DNA from: Monilinia fructicola
Taxonomy: Eukaryota; Ascomycota; Leotiomycetes; Helotiales; Sclerotiniaceae
Length of the DNA stretch: 64,000 nt
Direction of reading: 5' to 3'
Assembly (NCBI GenBank): GCA_008692225.1
Contig: VICG01000007.1
Coordinates: 1 to 64,000 of the forward strand
This document shows positions 11,600-24,100 of this stretch, one piece after another. The translations under genes were made by a program, and so were the position numbers. The notes beneath the pieces were generated by a model that saw nothing but the letters and a program-made list of their open reading frames with translations, did not search any database and had not been told where the DNA came from. Every line of letters starts with the position of its first letter. Within the stretch, counting starts at the first letter, position 1.

Positions 11600-14110
11600 T
11601 AGATTTATATATAAAAAATGAAAATTAAGCCTTTTTTATTATAGAATATAATATAATCTAAACCAAATACAAATATAATGTATAAAAACGAAGTATTAAA
11701 GCGATTAACTAAATTAAAGGTTATAAAAATAAAAAAAATATTTATTAATAATTAATAATTTAATTTAGATATACTAAAAAAAGCTTATATTATTAAGGAA
11801 AAAGCATATTTTCTATTAGGATCTAAAAAGTTATTTAAAGAATTAATTATAAAAAAAAGATGAATTATATAGTCTATAAAAACCGATATAACGAAGCAAT
11901 TTAAAAATAGTAATATTTATTATAAGATTCAATAAAAAGAAACTATAAGGATATAATAATTAAATTGAATATTATAAGATTATTAAAAATTAAGACGATA
12001 AAGCGGAATCAAACTAGATAATAAAATAAATATTATAAACAAATAATATAGTTTAATAATAATAATAATAACGAAAATAAAGACAATAGAAGAAATAATA
12101 TATTAAATATTAATAATCCTAAAGAATCGGATTTTAAAAAGAAATATAAATAATAACAGATTAATAACTATAGTTTAATAACAAAAAATATAGTATATAA
12201 TAAGGATTTACATAATATTCAAAAACAATTTTTATAAAAAGTATTAAAGGATACTAAATAGGCTTTAAAGTATAATAATAATATTATTATAGAATACAGA
12301 AACTTTTGAAAGATTAACTAAAGTAAAAAAAATATTAAATTAATAAAAAAATAATAATAATAAAATAAAGAATATTAGAGATTAAGAGATAATAATAGAA
12401 ATCTTAATAATGTAATATTATAGAAAAGATATAATCTATTAATTCTATTATAAATTCTAATAATACATTTTTATAATTTTAATAAAATAAATGGCTTTTT
12501 AATATATATATTTTCGAGAGTAAATGTTATTTATATATTATTTAACGCATTTATTTTAATTTGAAAATATATAAAATATTATTTAAAAACCTTTAATATA
12601 AATAGCAATATTTATAGTAATATAATTATATTCAAAAAACGCTGTAAGAATATTTGAAAAAAAGATTTTTATTACAATAATAGAATAATAAGTTGTGTTT
12701 AAAGTAATCTTTTATAGAAATCAAAAGATAATATATATTGGATTTTAGTTTAAAGAATTTATATAAAATAATTTAATATTAAATAAATCATTAATATCTC
12801 CTTTATTATAACGCTTTTTTTTTATTCTTAATAAATATAGAAAAGTAATTTATGAATCATCTAAGTTAATCAAAAATATAGTTGATTTAAGAAAAAAAAC
12901 AATAAAGGGGTAATAAGAATAATACAATATTATACTAAATTCGAGATAGGAATATATAATATAAGAACAAATGATATAGGGAATATAAATATAGGAATAA
13001 ATAATATAGGGGATATATAAATCAAAGGAAAAGAAAGCAAAGTTATTAAAATATTACTATAATAAAGCTAATAACTCAAAAAACTAGAAATTCAAAGGAA
13101 TTATAGATATTATACCCTAGAAAAACGTAACATTTTAATTATAGAATAAAACGTTATAATTAAGTTATTAAACTAAAAGTATTATGTTTCTATTATATAA
13201 TATATAAACATAAATAAATAATATAATAATTTATAACATTAATAAAAGTTAAAAATAAAAATTAAAAGTAAATAAGGTTAAAAAATATAAAAAAAGAAAT
13301 GGATTTAGTAAAAGCGAAAAGGAAAGTAAAAGCAAAGATAAAAAAAGCTTTTTTAAAAAAAAATAAAGATTAAACTTTTAATCTTTAAAATTAAGGATTT
13401 AACAAAAGCAATTATAATATTAGTAAGATATTAAATAATAATTATAAATTTATTATATATAGCAAATAAAGATAATAAAGTTATAATTGAAATGATTATA
13501 AATATAATAATTAAATTAATAATATAAAAGAAAAACGAAAAGAATAGAATACAAAAGTCAAGTATAATAAATTGAATTATAAGTATTAAATAATAATTTA
13601 TAAAATATTTCTTTGAATTCAGATTAGATAATATTAAGTATAATAGCGATTATATAAAGTTATATAATAATATAATTGTATACTATAAATAGAAACTTTA
13701 TAATCCATTTTATAAATACAATTTTTAATATAATAAAAGCAATAAATAGAAATATTATAAAAGTTACTATATATAAAAAGATTCTAAAGTATTATATAGA
13801 TATATAGCAAAGATTAATAATAGAGAGTAAAAGGTATAATAAAACGAAATAATATTTAAATAATAATTATTATAATTATAAATTCTTTTGTTTTTTTATT
13901 TTTACTAGTTTTTAAGATAATATATACAATGGATTTTATAATATTAATAATTTGCTTTAATAAAAGCATTAGAATTTTTTAAAGTAGAGGTAATTATAAT
14001 AATTAATATAATCGATATAGAAGAAGTTAATAATCAAGCCGATATCTTTAATATATTAATAAGAATAATATTATTAGTATTACTAATAATGTTAATAAGA
14101 GTAAATAATA
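11600..14110. other. AT-rich DNA with an unidentified degraded coding relic
   Basis: Plus-strand reading from about 11681 gives long peptide-like runs interrupted by TAA, TAG and TGA, similar in texture to the helicase relic, but I could not match any family. Between about 12950 and 13110 there is a repeated NATATAGGGGATAT-like phrase. It may be a RIP-degraded transposon or a second subtelomeric gene. No intact gene. Confidence 0.4.
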
Positions 14111-14117
14111 TAATCTT

Positions 14118-14890
14118 AACTATAAGTAGATAGTGTTAGATAGTTTAATAAAGATTAGTTTTTATTACGATATACGTTTCGTGCTAATTATATATTATTT
14201 AATCAATATCTTAATCTTGAATTATATTAAAAGATTATTAAAATTATATAATTTTTACATAAAAGTATAATAAATATAAAAATATTAATTTATTCTTTAT
14301 TAATAAGTTTAAATCTTTATTGTTTTAAAAAGTCATATTTGTAATTAAAAAAAAAATTTTAGTATAAAATTCAATAAATAATAATATTAAAGAAATATAA
14401 TATTTTAGATTTTTTGTATAAAACATATAAAATACTTTTATACAAATTCATTTATTTTATTAAAGGTTCTTTTATCTTTTTAAAGGTCTTTATTATTTTA
14501 TAATTGAAATAAATTAATTATTAATTAATATAGGTTTTATTTTAATTAATATATATATATATAATATATAATATATAATATATAATATATAATATATAAT
14601 TATAATATATTTTTTTTATTTTTATTTTTTTTACTTTTCGTATAAAAAGTGAATATTTATATTATCTATAATCTATTTTTGCTTTATATATTCTAATTAA
14701 TATTAGCGTCCGATCCGCGTGATGGAATGGTGCGCCGATATGCCCAGCTCTAATATGTGTTCCGATAGAAAAAAATTTTCCGCGAGTACTAGTTATAAAT
14801 AAAAAGTATTAGATAGCTTTAATAAAGTTTAGCTTTACTACGATCTATATTTCCTACTAAATATACTAAGTCTTTATTATAATCATAGTG
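14118..14890. repeat. Two diverged direct copies of an approximately 85 bp sequence
   Basis: GTGTTAGATAGTTTAATAAA... at about 14126-14210 matches GTATTAGATAGCTTTAATAA... at about 14804-14885, both continuing into a TTACGAT/CTACGAT block. They lie about 680 bases apart. Between them are a 7-bp AATATAT microsatellite (14546-14612) and a 90-base normal-composition island (14702-14795). They could be remnants of long terminal repeats; no tRNA primer site or coding remnant was seen. Confidence 0.45.
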
Positions 14891-14950
14891 ATTAACTTCT
14901 TTAGTTATTATTTATTATTTATAAATATAGAATAATCGGAATAGAATGGT

Positions 14951-15058
14951 ACGAAATGAAATTGGCCGAAATGAAATGGGCCGAAATGAAATGGGCCGAA
15001 ATGAAATGGGCCGAAATGAAATGGGCCGAAATGGTTGGCCATATTTCGAAATGGCCTA
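14951..15058. repeat. 15-bp minisatellite GGGCCGAAATGAAAT
   Basis: About five nearly perfect copies of GGGCCGAAATGAAAT followed by two degenerate ones. It keeps its CG dinucleotides, unlike the AT-rich DNA on both sides, so it has either escaped RIP or arrived after it. Confidence 0.85.
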
Positions 15059-15222
15059 AATGATTGAACAACGAAAGAACAAAGGTTTAAGAATAGGACG
15101 GAAAGTCGACATTAGAAAGTTAGGGCCTTTTTTACTTATTAATAATCGACTAATTAGAATTTTTATAGAATACTTGTAATTAATTATAATAGGCCTTAAA
15201 GTTCGCGATTTTTTATTCTAAG

Positions 15223-15384
15223 TGTCACGATCACATACTAGAGCGAATCAATAGAGGTCAGTTAACTAGAATAAGAAAGCTAAGGAGGGAAGAGATCTCT
15301 AGGGAACCTAGAGATCTCTTATATGTACAGTATCGCTTAGCGTGATGAGATATCACGTGCCTAAGGCACGTGATATTCGTCACA
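15223..15384. mobile_element. Solo LTR, 162 bp, intact, with 5-bp target duplication
   Basis: Begins TGTCACGATCAC and ends GTGATATTCGTCACA, so it has the TG...CA ends of a long terminal repeat and an 8-base terminal inversion (TGTCACGA/TCGTCACA). It is flanked on both sides by CTAAG (15218-15222 and 15385-15389), a perfect 5-bp target-site duplication. Inside are two strong hairpins: AGAGATCTCTAGG and its inverse around GAA (15291-15319), and a near-perfect palindrome around CACGTGCC/GGCACGTG (15349-15375). No internal retrotransposon domain remains, so it is solo. It shows no RIP decay and should be younger than the DNA around it. Confidence 0.85.
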
Positions 15385-17530
15385 CTAAGACTTCATAGTA
15401 TAAGTATAAAAATTATATAACTCTATATTTCTTTAAGATTAATTCTTCGCATTTATAAATAAAGAAAATTTAAATTAAAGATAAACAATAAAAATATTAT
15501 AAATTTGATTTGATATTGAATTCAAGGGTTTTTTTCTATATTAATATTATTTTTACTATGCTAATCGTTATAGAAAATTAATAAATTAAGATACAAAATT
15601 TATATTTAAAATAATTATACTTTCTAATTTAATAAAGTTTATATAATAAATTTATATAATAGCAATTGAAATGTATTATATTTATATAACATTTTATATA
15701 ATTTTATCCTTGAAATTTTATTTTTATTTTATTTTCTTAATAATTTGAAATTCTAGAAACTTATTTAAATTAAATTTAAAATAAAAATTTTAATTAGAAG
15801 TTTTTTTTATAGCATTTTTTCCTATATTTGTTTCTCTCGACTATATATCTATATATATTATTATAATATAATGTTTTATTCTATTAATTTAATTTTACTT
15901 TAATTTTAATTTTATATTATTTATTATCTTTAAGACTAAATTCAAAAATAGAATTATAATATTCTTTAAAATTTCAAAATATAAATAAATACTTAATTAT
16001 TAATAATAAAAGATATAAAGATTGATTATAGTTTACTAAAGTCTTATATTTCTATTTTTATTAATAAAATACTAAATTATAAATATTCTTTTTAATATTA
16101 TTAATTATTAAAATATATAGCATTTTATAATAAAAAGTTTATTATTATAATCTATACCTTTTAATATGTTATTATATAAACTTTTAGATCGTTTTAATAA
16201 TTAATCAATTTATAATCATTTATTTTTAAAAATGTTTCAACGTGTAAGGTATAGGGGCGTGCATGATATAGGGAGCTCGGTTATACTAATCTTATCTTAT
16301 AATTATCTACGTGCCTGCCTAATCTTAAGCAAGCAAAGGACATCTAGTCTTTAAGGAAACAGAGCAATAGAGGCGTGAGTTTAATAACAAGTTTCTTGTA
16401 ATAATAATCATTAGTATCTTCTATTATCTGGTTAGTGAGAGATCTCCTAGTAATACACCAGAAAGAAATTCTTCTAATCTACTTATATCTCCGAGCGTTT
16501 TATATCTTTATCTAAAGGGTGTATATATACGTAGATATTAGAGACATTTGACTAGTTTTCATTTTCATAGTTTATATAATAGGTATAGTCTATGAATATA
16601 AAAATCCTATTAAAAGGCATTTAGCTACTATTTATATTTCTTAAATTAGCGAGATTATAAATAATCTAGTATTCTATATAAGCGGATAGGCTAGATTGTA
16701 TTAGAATTACTAGTAATTCTAATATAGGTATATATCTTTAAGATTATTATCCGTTTTGGCTATATTAGGTTAATTTAATAAAAATGAAACTTCACTTTAT
16801 ATTTATTAAAATAGATGAATATAGAGTAAGGCGAGGATTTTATAATTGCTTTTTAGGATTAGTTATAATAATAAATCGATCGCTACTATAAATTCCCTTA
16901 TTCGAAACTTTTAATACTCGGGCGCGTTTTAAAAGAGGCATAGACGAATATAAAACTTATTATTATTTAATAAAACTTTAATATAATCTTATATAATTTA
17001 TACATATATTAGATTTAGTATTTTGATATCTTTCTATAAAGTTTTTATACTATAAAAATAATTTTTAAGAGAATAATAATACTATAAAGTTATTGATTTT
17101 AAAAAATTCAAGAATTTATCAATATATTAATTTAAAATTTAACGATATATGAATTTTGAAAAATAAAATTATAGAAAAATAATATAATCTTTAAAGTTTT
17201 ATTAAATATTTTTAGAATGGAATATTATTCATTATACCGATATATATATTTAGTATAAAGGATAAAAAACTTAAATTTTTAATATTTAACAAAGTTTAAT
17301 AAGTTTAACTATAATATTCATTAAACTATTTAATATAAATCCTTAATTTCTTATTAAATTTTCAATATTTATATATTTTATTATACTATTATTTATTTAA
17401 TATTAGGTTTTATAATACAAAATTTTTATAATAAGTATAAAAATACTAAATCTATAATAATTATAAATTTTATAAAATTATATTAAGATTTTGTTGAATA
17501 ATTATAAGTTATATTTTTGCGTATGCCTTT
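15385..17530. other. AT-rich subtelomeric DNA, mildly less AT-rich at 16.24-16.96 kb
   Basis: No gene. The interval 16240-16960 has more balanced composition and may be a less mutated transposon fragment. It includes a perfect 24-bp palindrome at 16700-16723 (half-site ATTAGAATTACT). Composition changes sharply at about 17530, which I take as the inner edge of the AT-rich subtelomere. Confidence 0.5.
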
Positions 17531-19713
17531 TTTAAAACCCGCCCGAGCAGTTACCTAAATGTCTCTATTGGTTCACCAGTTCGTCTATGCTACTGTCAGT
17601 CACGAATCGACGAATGGTATGCTACGCTGATGTATCTGCAACTTCTAGTCGAGATGTTATTGTAAAATTAAAAATTGCATATCGTAGAGTCGTATATCGC
17701 ATATCGCATCTCGCATATCGTAGTCGGTAGATTATCTGTCTGGGATTGGGCTCAAAAGGCGCCATAAGAAACGACGACAATTTGACCAAAAATTTAGCGA
17801 TAAATTGTCGAGTTCCGATAGTTGTTCTCGACGCTAAACATAAGGATTTCTTCTCTGTATGCAATTTCGAAAGGGTGAGCGATGATGGTTGCTGGGGTGA
17901 ATTGGAGATTTAGCACCGTATGCGACAATCGGCAAGCTTGAACGCAAGATCTTGAGTCGAAGAAGTGGAGGATCAAGATCAAGAACATTATTTGGCTACT
18001 GTATGATGGTGACGTTCCCTCACTGTAAAATTGTTTCCCCTCACGAACCTCAATAACGGCGCAGAGCTACAGTAGAACCTGGTTATACCGGACTTGGTTA
18101 TACCGGAATCCTGATTATACCGGAACTTTTTTTCAATTTCACTTGATTTTATATGGAAGTAATAGAATTTTTGCCTATAACGGAATACCGTCATAATTTT
18201 TTGAAATTCTAGTATAATCAAGGTATTTTGATATAAATTTATATGGGATTATTAATCAACACGTGATGATTTACTAAAAAAAAAGTGATTATATAATCTT
18301 CTCAAAATTCTAATTTGTATAAATTGTATAAATCTGTATAATACTGTATTAAATTGTATAATATTTGTATAAATCCTGTATAATTTTTTATGCATATCTG
18401 GTTATACCGGAAACCTGGTTATACCGGATCTAATTGGCTGAAATTCTTTGTCCGGTATAACCAGGTTCTACTGTAATGGAAGGAATGGCTGGGTTTGGCG
18501 AAATACGACGAACTACTACTGTTGAGCACGGGTAAGGTTCCTCAATGGTCAATGATTATGAACGGGATGGTTCCTGCTTGGCACAATCAAAGAAGCCCAG
18601 TGATATCAAGTTTTGCTAGAATGTCAAGATTTGTAACGCGTAAACACAACCTCTCGCATATCGCTTAAACATCTAACTCTAGTTTGTTACTCTACCAGGC
18701 ACCTGCTCAACGGCTACTTTCCTTCTCAGCATGGCTTTTTAGATGTCAAACTCAACCTGGAAGTCAATGTCTGTGTACAGTATAGCAGCGGCGCGGTGCA
18801 GGAATGGAAAGTAGGAGATGCACGCACATAGCCAGCTAATACAAACCTTCTACCCGTCCATCTATTACCTAGCTAGGTATCGTATCTTCCTGCTCAACTC
18901 TACAGTACGGAGTATGTGATGCTTCTGCAACCGACCCAAAGAGTGCACCACTTTTCTCCTCACGCCCAAAACAATCCAATGAGAATATCCGACGATTCGC
19001 CAAGCCTGATAAGCACACGAGCTATCACGTGCACCGGGTATCACCGCACCTTCCTCCAGTGCCTCCACTCCAGCAGGGCCGGCTAATAAATCAAAACAGG
19101 TTGGGGATTCTGGAGAACTTCCTCGCGCACGGATAAGTATATAGCCGGCCCAAACCCAAACAACCAAGATACCGCGTAATTATTCAGCAGCCAAAACATC
19201 TCGTTTTTCCCATACTGCACCAACTGCCACCAACTGAATCGTTCATCCTTCTCGCCATGTGTTTAAGATTTTAGCCACTGGACCACTCGGGAAAAGATAG
19301 TAGTTCTATCTGAGGGAGGGAAAGATATGTTGTGGACCTTATCATGGGGGTTATGCGAGGGTCTCATATACGCCTTCCTAATCCTATCAATCCTATCTCT
19401 TGTTGATGGTTGATATAAATTCCGGGCTAGCTACTTATATTTGATGCTGTTATTCCCATCCCGCTCTCAGATAATTGCTCTTCTAACTGCTTGGACTTGA
19501 TCTTTCTCGATTGCGTCATCTTGCGCTTCTCGTCGCGTTTCGGCTGTGTTGTGTTGCGTTGGGTGCTCAGTTAGCATTATATATTGATACCATATCATAC
19601 CATATCATACCATACCATACCATACCATATCACTATCTGAAGCTTGATATATTCATCACCGAAATAAAAGTTTATACCACCAACGTGAAGCAACAAACAT
19701 AGAAGAGATAACC
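17531..19713. other. Intergenic DNA between the subtelomere and the quinate cluster
   Basis: Ordinary composition. Short open frames here (for example at 17622-18221 and 18865-19167) lack recognisable domains and I do not call them genes. The stretch includes a GCATATCGTA/GCATATCGCA short repeat at 17675-17725, a pogo-like MITE at 18070-18473, and the leader of qutC. An ATCACGTG site lies at 19024-19031 and a CATAC/CATAT microsatellite at 19584-19636, just upstream of the qutC start. Confidence 0.5.
18070..18473. mobile_element. Pogo/Fot1-like MITE, 404 bp, TA target duplication
   Basis: Perfect 23-bp terminal inverted repeats (18070-18092 and 18451-18473) begin CAGTAGAACCTGGTTATACC, and the element is flanked by TA on both sides (18068-18069, 18474-18475). 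The motif GGTTATACCGGA is repeated just inside the left end (about 18096, with a variant at 18113) and twice just inside the right end (about 18401 and 18417), in direct rather than inverted order. The interior is AT-rich and non-coding. Terminal CAGT and a TA duplication are usual for Tc1/mariner pogo-type elements, so this is a non-autonomous derivative. Confidence 0.88.
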
Positions 19714-20880
19714 ATGTCCTACAAGCCCGCCATAGCAAGCATGTCCCTGGGCCGGTGTTTCGCGCACCACAGCCTCGAAAGCAAGTTCAAAGCTGCTCGA
19801 GATGCCGGTCTCTCCGGCATAGAAATGTGTACGAGCTCACTCCCCAACCACCACGCCCCATCCCACCACATCTATTGACCCTTCTCTTCTCCCATAGTCT
19901 ACGAAGATCTCGCCGACCTCGCTTCCACCCTCCCCTCGCACCCCTCCCCCTCCTCCCACATCCACGCCGCCCAATACATCCGCTCCCTCTCCTCATACTA
20001 CGGTCTCCCCATCATAGCCTGCGGACCCTTCTCCAACTACGAGGGACTCCTCTCGACCTCGGCCCGGAAAGCCAAACTCCAAGAGCTGCACCTCTGGTTC
20101 CAAGTCTGTCGCATCCTAGGCACAGACCTCATTCAAATCCCCTCGACCTTTTCCTCTCCCACCACCAACACATCATCGCTTCCACAAATCGTCTCCGATC
20201 TCCGCGAGATAGCTGATCTAGGCGCTGCGCAGAACCCCCCTTTCAGATTCGCATTTGAAAATTTGTGCTTCGGGACGCATATCGATACGTGGAGCGGAGC
20301 CTGGGAGGTCGTCAAAAGTGTGGACAGAGATAACTTTGGCCTATGTCTCGACACCTTCAATATCGCCGGACGTGAGTTTGCCGATCCAGCTTCACCTACG
20401 GGTACCGTACCGAATGCACAGGCTGCGTTCAAGAAGAGCATGGAGAAATTAGTGCAAACCATTGATCCTAAAAAGGTGTTTTACATACAAATTGTCGATG
20501 CGGAACGCCTGTCTGCACCGCTGGTTGAAGGTCACGAGTTTTATGTTGAGGGACAGAAAGCGCGCATGTCGTGGAGCAGGAATTGTAGGTTGTTCTTGGG
20601 GGAGCAGGATAGAGGCGGTTATTTGCCTGTTCTGGATGTTTTGAAGGCTATTTGTGACGGATTGGGTTATAAAGGTTGGGTTAGTTTCGAATTATTCAAT
20701 CGCAGTTTGGTTGAAAAGGGAGATCATGTGCCGAGAGAACATGCCGACAGAGCGATGAAGAGTTGGGAATATGTATGTGGAAAAATGGGATGGGAGAATG
20801 TCGTTCCTAACCTCAATGAGAGAAGGGCTGAGAGAGAAAGGAGAGGAGAGGTAGGGAGCGAGGTTATGGCTCGATTGTGA
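19714..20880 (+). CDS. qutC: 3-dehydroshikimate dehydratase (quinate pathway)
   Basis: Converts 3-dehydroshikimate to protocatechuate, the last step that feeds quinate and shikimate into the aromatic-ring catabolic route; orthologue type is qa-4 of Neurospora and qutC of Aspergillus. Two exons, 19714-19828 and 19898-20880, joined by a 69-base GT-AG intron in phase 1, give 365 residues, close to the roughly 350-360 usual for the family. It is a sugar-isomerase/endonuclease-IV-like TIM barrel. Candidate metal-binding strands are FAFENLCFG, GLCLDTFNIAG, YIQIVDAERL and SFELFNRSL. The start MSYKPAIASMSLGRC places the barrel's first strand at the N-terminus. It is the cluster gene nearest the telomere and converges with the activator gene across 223 bases. 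A leader microsatellite and an ATCACGTG site lie upstream. No frame break seen. Confidence 0.93.
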
Positions 20881-21103
20881 GTTTTGCGTGGCATGGTCAT
20901 GAATGATGTGCATATCTGGCGTTCGGCAGGGAGGAATCTATGATATCTCGGCGCACAACTATTATGCTGCAGTTACGCAGTACTTGTATGTATTATTTTG
21001 CTGCGAGGATGATAACGCATCTTCTACTAATTAGTATTGGACATATACAAATATATTCATACACAATCGTTCATCTATTCGTCCTTTCAAAGGCCATAGA
21101 TTA

Positions 21104-24100
21104 TCAACCATTCCCACCAGGGTTCGTTCTTTGCTCCTCTGCTGCACTCAATGCTTGCAGTATTTGCCCAGCTTCAATTCCCTCATCACCGTGTCGAAAT
21201 TCTACGCCTCCTCCAAAACCTGCCTCGCCAGGCATACTCATTCCTGCATTTCCAAAGATTTGAGCACCCATCCCCGATGAATCAGCAGCGGAGCTCGCCA
21301 GCAACTGTTGAAATATACTATTATTTGAATATAGCGGATCGGGCTCACGACAAAAGGTATAAAAGTCCTGATTTCGTTTATCTGGGTCCTCAAAGCCGAG
21401 ATTTACTAAACTTTGATCCATGCTGTTTGTCCTATATATTTGTCAGTATCAGGCTTACTTGACTAGGCAGGATTCTGAAGGAGACATACCATTCCATTGC
21501 ATCCATGACAGCAAAGTCGTTAAATATTGAATCACTGTCGGTATCTACACTGCTTGCGGGCAATGCTCGTTGCAAGTTGGGTGATTGCTGGAGTAATCCG
21601 AATGGTATTTGATGGGGGGTCCGATTTTGGTTCTGATTTTGTTGGTGAACACCCCAGGGAGTTAAAATCGCGTTGTTCCCGCTGTTGTATACCGAGTGAG
21701 GACTTTCTGGGATTCTTGCAGCGAAGTTTTCTACCATAGGCCCGTTGAAGGACTGATTGGACTGCAATAATGAGGAGTCAGTGATTGCCCGTGGAGGATA
21801 ATCATTTGAGAAATGGGGAACAAAGGCTTTGTAAATGAGAAAGGAAAAGATTTTGAAACATCCAAACGGATTCAGGAGTTAGGGAGCACAATATCAAGGT
21901 GCCTGTAAAACTTACATGAGATGTCGGAGGGACAAAATTCTTCGCATGTTGCGAATTCTTTCTGTTAGGTCGCGCTACATCCACGCTATTCATTGATTGC
22001 GATCGGAATATTTGAGGACTGTAGGGCTGACTGAGTTCGTAGCTTGCCGTACTGTTAGGCGTCTTGACCGCTTGAGGTATTTCTGTGGCGGTCGGGACCA
22101 TAAGGTCAAACGTAGCTTGACTTTCACCTCGGTTCCTCGCAAGTACATTTTCTGCCGCATTCTTGAATGATTCGAAAACTGGCCAAGCTGGTTCCATGGT
22201 CGAAACGCACATATCCAAGTTATATTTCCAATCGTCGAGAACTAACACCGAAAGGTCAGTGACTGTGCGAAGAAAATTGAGCATGAAGGAAGACTCAGAC
22301 ATCACGAATACTTAGAGATAGGGAGGAAAGAAAAGAAAAGAAAGATGAGTAGGCTCACTAATGTGCGTGTTTTCAATACTTCGTCGAACTGCATGGACAA
22401 CACCATATGTCGTCTTGGTGTAGTATTCGAATGTAGGTGGGACAATGAGAAGCCCAAAAGTGTATGAATGCCGCTTCAGAAGGTGAACTATTTGACGTGC
22501 TGACCTTGTGCAAGGTTCTAAATCAGGACTTGCCTTTTTTTGGCCATGAGAAAGGAGCTGACATTCAGCGAGAGTGGTGAAATATGCAATGTGGAGATGA
22601 TAATGATGTGGTAGTAATGAGGAGGCTTGCTCGCTGTTGATTGCAGTGAAATCGAAATACAAGGACTGGGATTGGGACCGACTCCAATCATGTAACCTGT
22701 CCAGTAAACCTGTGCTGAACTGGATTGTCTTGGCACCGTCGGATGCACAACTTGCATCATTTAGTATCTGAACAACTTGGATTAGACGATTGAAAGTACT
22801 CAGAATGGACGCTGGAACTCTCGAACTCCCAGTGGCGTTTCTTCGTACACTGAGACAATCTGTCCAAGGGTCCCATTCTTCCAAACCATCTTCAACCAAC
22901 ATCCCGACACCGTCTAAGTCGTCTGACCTTAAGTGCGGACGTCTTCTAAGGCGTGCTGCGACCAAGGTATCTAGAGCAAAACACCCAAGAAATACATGTC
23001 TGGATCTCGAGCTCTGTTTTGATGAATTTGGGTCTTCGGCCAATGGCTTATCGAGACCAAGCTCGATGGCAATTCGGACAGCTTGTCCAACAAGAATCCA
23101 AGCTCTGTTAAAATGGCCAAGGCCAAGATTTGCAAGAGTCAAGATTAGTAGAGCCTGCACATGACCAAGGTCTAGAATTCCTTCCTCATTAGGAATTAGA
23201 GCTCTGGCGTGTTTATACATTCTTTCAGCTGTCCAGACATCTCTCGATACCAAACCCTGAGCATGAGGTATATTGTTTATTGCTCTATGCTGAAACTTGG
23301 CATAAGCTATTGCAGACCATAAAAGTGCATGATCCCCATTGATAACCTCCGTTCCACTATTCCCAATCTGAGAATATTGGTACGAGATTCGTAGTAAATC
23401 ATGCTTTTCTACAATGGGTAGCCAGCAATGAGTATAAGAAAAATATACGTCGAGGAGATGCCATGTTTCAGATGGAAGCTCTGGCAAACTCATCCTAGCG
23501 TCAATACCAGTTCTTGGGTAGGCAGAACTCAATGTTGATCCATGGTGTGCGTTGTGGTCTTGAACGGTACTAAGAAGGTTTCCCATAGGTCGTCCGGTGG
23601 TTAATGGTGATGCAGGTATTTCCTCGGGTATCTGATATTCAATTTTCTGGTCGGGCCAGGCACTTATTGATGTCCTTGGTAGACTCTCATTATCTGCAAC
23701 TGATATTGGTGAATCTGACTGGCCGTTATCCAAAACAGGCCGTTTCCCTATTTGTACGTCCGAATCGAGTCTTTTTCTCTTACTTATATCGGTGCTACCG
23801 GAACCAGGTCCTGGTTCTAATATCGGTAGTAACCTCTCAAGTTCTTTCAACAACTGAGACTTTCTCCATACCTCAGCCAAGCTGTCCATTTGTCCATCCT
23901 CATTTCTCCACGTACTAACAAGTGCCTCATTTGTCTCGTCCCCCTACAGCATTAGGAAGTCAGTAATTACTTATCAAGGAAGATTTTGGATGGGAGAATC
24001 AGGAACGGAATTCGTATGAACCAACAGCACAAGAATCAGGGGACATCCGACAGAGAGTTTTCATATCAGGAATTTGCCTCATCCGATCAATAAATCTTTG

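Noticed and set aside
14951..15058. Regular short repeats that could suggest a CRISPR array
   Set aside because: Units are contiguous 15-mers with no spacers, in a eukaryotic chromosome.
17622..18221. Three overlapping minus-strand open frames between the subtelomere and the MITE
   Set aside because: Short, mutually overlapping, partly inside the MITE, and without any domain.
18865..19167. 100-residue minus-strand open frame beginning MVVWVWAGYILIRARGSS
   Set aside because: No recognisable domain, lies in the upstream region of qutC, and no introns or neighbours support it.
19755..20216. 153-residue Pro/Arg/His-rich open frame on the plus strand
   Set aside because: It is an alternative frame of the GC-rich qutC exons; the qutC frame has the conserved barrel motifs.
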